From Cytophagales bacterium (GTDB taxonomy: Bacteria > Bacteroidota > Bacteroidia > Cytophagales > Bernardetiaceae), in NCBI GenBank assembly GCA_013299045.1, contig JAAFJX010000026.1, positions 1-54,756 on the forward strand: a stretch of 54,756 nucleotides of DNA, in the 5' to 3' direction. Both the position numbers and the translations under genes were made by a program. Position 1 is the first letter of the stretch. The number at the start of each line of letters is the position of its first letter. Shown here one piece after another: positions 54,001 through 54,756 of this stretch. The notes under the pieces were generated by a model. The model did no database searches. It saw only the letters and a program-made list of their open reading frames with translations, and was not told where the DNA came from.

Positions 54001-54756
54001 TGTTAGTGCCGCTAACGGGCGGGAAGGTGAAGAAAACACCTCTCTGGCTGCCTATGTTGGGTGTTTATCGTGGGAAAGCCGATGAGGCTCATTCTAAGCC
54101 TCGCCCATTTGAGGCACGTTTTTTGTGGCCTATTTTTGGTAAGAAAGCGCCTACCACTCCGCCGAGCACCACGCCGCGAGCCTTTTTGAGGGTGCGTTAT
54201 TTTGATGCAGGCGGGTCTTTTGTGGGTATGGAAGAGCGCCAAATGACGGACTTAGCCTACTGCCAAACGATGCGCCTCACGAGCCAAGTGCCTACAGACG
54301 GCAGCGCCACAGTCAGCGTAGAATACGAAGGCTCGTTGCTCTACCGCGCTTATTTTGACGACCTTTCTATCGTGCTCATGACCGAACCCATCGCCAAAGC
54401 TGTACAAGAAAACCACTACGACCCTTTTGGTCTGAACCTGAAGGGCCTAGAAACGCAAGGGGACTTCCGCTGGCTCTACAACGCCCAAAACGAACTAGAA
54501 ACCCTGCATGAGCTAGACCTCTACGAAACGCCTTTCCGTTCCTACGACGCACAACTGGGGCGTTTCCACCAAGCAGACCCACTCGCCCCCCTCTACGACG
54601 GCATCAGCCCCTACCAATACGCCTACAACAACCCTATCAGTTTTAATGACCCCATGGGGCTGGAAGCGGAGGCGAGTCCGAGCGTAGTGCCGAGTACTAC
54701 TTCTGGGGCCGCACCAGTAGCTAATGAAGTGAAAGCAGAAGTTAAAAGCGACGACC
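51024..54756 (+). CDS. RHS-core surface protein with DUF6443 N-terminus, open at the right edge
   Basis: An open frame from ATG 51024 through the last base of the window: at least 1244 residues, no stop codon. It begins with a signal-anchor-like helix (FWVFCLLPLCFWVSALLTYF, about 7-26) and a poly-Gln linker (about residues 39-52). Then comes a DUF6443-type domain with STEYFDGLGRTLQMV and PVVYDSLGRNPRMYLPYV. Many YD repeats follow (YDYDHRGRLIASYIPGQNG, YDHVGRLKDLYQRI, YDDNGNILALKRNG, YDSDGNMTRDYDKTHGYF). The RHS core signature RSYDAQLGRFHQADPLAPLY, then YQYAYNNPISFNDPMGLE, lies near residues 1170-1213. What follows is usually a variable toxin or effector tip, which is beyond the edge. It is best called partial. 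Confidence 0.88.
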   Translation, partial: MELNRYFWVFCLLPLCFWVSALLTYFGYQNQPTDLAFDGQQQQVVQQQQKQEKVLAKPDMPTGKVLTALTAAPDMLPMNRPNNDSTPERVVDSCNYAPQQGAISYLQSEVFLIEGLQSAAQLDTVALGNKLSSTEYFDGLGRTLQMVGQQLSPDSLDVVAPVVYDSLGRNPRMYLPYVSNSTPDGSFKPFALQEQCAFYQYAPDIAHTGRAYSEAQFERSPLSRLLKQGAIGEEWALDLHPERSAKGLLKVSEASDVWKWEYSGADLLSPTGFFPAAELMLSEVRDINDHLIRIYTDKRGLVVLKRVQKKDLSEPEPWLETYYIYDDYGRQKFVLPPGLFEHYSYTMGALSTTLLYKWGYRYDYDHRGRLIASYIPGQNGPNYAVYDKRDRLVLAQTPTQRAKKVWTFCKYDYLNRLAYTGIYKDPDLTREKAEIKLEAETNLFEKRTSTAGNHYYTNLSFPQSDSIYTVNYYDDYDLDRDGDPDYEPLSNALLNENQLLKSTRGLPTMQKELVMMKPLPGPEWIFTVPFYDKYGRVVQLFADNFKWLGRRDVVTNQYDFAGKLLKTELIHARHNSTGAHKLKLNKRMRYDHVGRLKDLYQRINDAPTEVLVVRHHYNTLGQLKRKQLHSTDAGARFLQDVSFRYNVRGWLTHINDASLSDTSDLFGLEYCYQYGFEQVRYDGGISGVKWKSKQGGIERAYGFHYDRLTRLKQADFIARDSSTGLWNAEAHHYSLWAMRYDDNGNILALKRNGLISQSSSGVKVHGPIDDLSYTYNGNQLLRVHDTVLTANLMGDFEGKTSTAPSRLYDSDGNMTRDYDKTHGYFQYNHFGLATQIGEVWQNSIQNFYSGSGARLRKYGYVNGVLKRWTDYENSMVYEMDSMAFVGMPEGRLVYESSVDAWRYEYHYTDQQGNTRLTWGEGRDTLAHYLATSELSADGTEEATFERVASQRRGEHACKGDQSSLATHSLDGIRKTLAVQAGQELRLSVDARLVLVPLTGGKVKKTPLWLPMLGVYRGKADEAHSKPRPFEARFLWPIFGKKAPTTPPSTTPRAFLRVRYFDAGGSFVGMEERQMTDLAYCQTMRLTSQVPTDGSATVSVEYEGSLLYRAYFDDLSIVLMTEPIAKAVQENHYDPFGLNLKGLETQGDFRWLYNAQNELETLHELDLYETPFRSYDAQLGRFHQADPLAPLYDGISPYQYAYNNPISFNDPMGLEAEASPSVVPSTTSGAAPVANEVKAEVKSDD

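Noticed and set aside
1-54756. tRNA, rRNA or CRISPR in the window
   Set aside because: No cloverleaf-like segments, rRNA signatures or regularly spaced repeats were seen by eye; a tRNAscan-SE and CRISPR scan would confirm.

Overview
The window reads as chromosomal DNA from a member of the Bacteroidota, most likely a Cytophagales-like gliding or marine lineage. Evidence: a type IX secretion C-terminal sorting domain, a TonB protein, lipoproteins with Cys lipoboxes, the Bacteroidota promoter pattern (TTTG or TTG, about 19-21 bases, then TAnnTTTG) in front of several genes, a TIGR02757 gene next to hemA, and paired SpvB-like/DUF6443-RHS proteins. There are no rRNA or tRNA genes, no CRISPR array and no intact insertion sequence.

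Layout. 1-9 kb: smc on the minus strand, a 53-codon stub of an IS4-type transposase, menD (menaquinone), a 463-base foldback repeat (copy 1), a cobalamin riboswitch driving a BtuG-like surface lipoprotein, a bacilliredoxin and a cytochrome oxidase subunit III-like protein. 9-17 kb, minus strand: typA, a TIGR02757 gene abutting hemA, a decayed IS1-type transposase, then a SLATT-like membrane protein running into surE, and a coiled-coil lipoprotein. 17-31 kb, plus strand: repeat copy 2, B12-dependent methionine synthase metH, a uridine-phosphorylase-type gene, a small STAS-like protein, a large membrane-anchored propeller protein, anmK, a type IX secreted protein, an ACMSD-type decarboxylase and a SprT-like protein. 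31-34 kb: a GHMP (mevalonate-type) kinase, a BtuF-like binding lipoprotein and TonB. 34-39 kb: SAM-I-type riboswitch, a possible Cys-containing leader peptide, then cysH-cysD-cysN and a permease carrying an N-terminal siroheme-synthase-like domain. 39-47 kb: a small exported protein, folC, a NuoI-like ferredoxin, a von Willebrand A protein, two lipoproteins and a polytopic membrane protein. 47 kb to the end: two large RHS/YD-repeat surface proteins in tandem; the second is open at the right edge, so its variable C-terminal tip is not visible.

Themes. Vitamin B12 links several loci (riboswitch plus BtuG-like lipoprotein, B12-dependent MetH, BtuF-like lipoprotein, TonB). Sulfur links another set (SAM riboswitch, sulfate activation and APS reduction, the SirC-permease fusion). 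No sulfite reductase is visible here. The most notable items are the two-copy 463/465-base foldback element with terminal inverted repeats, the SirC-TauE fusion, the SLATT-surE pair, the candidate leader peptide upstream of cysH, and the two-protein RHS locus.
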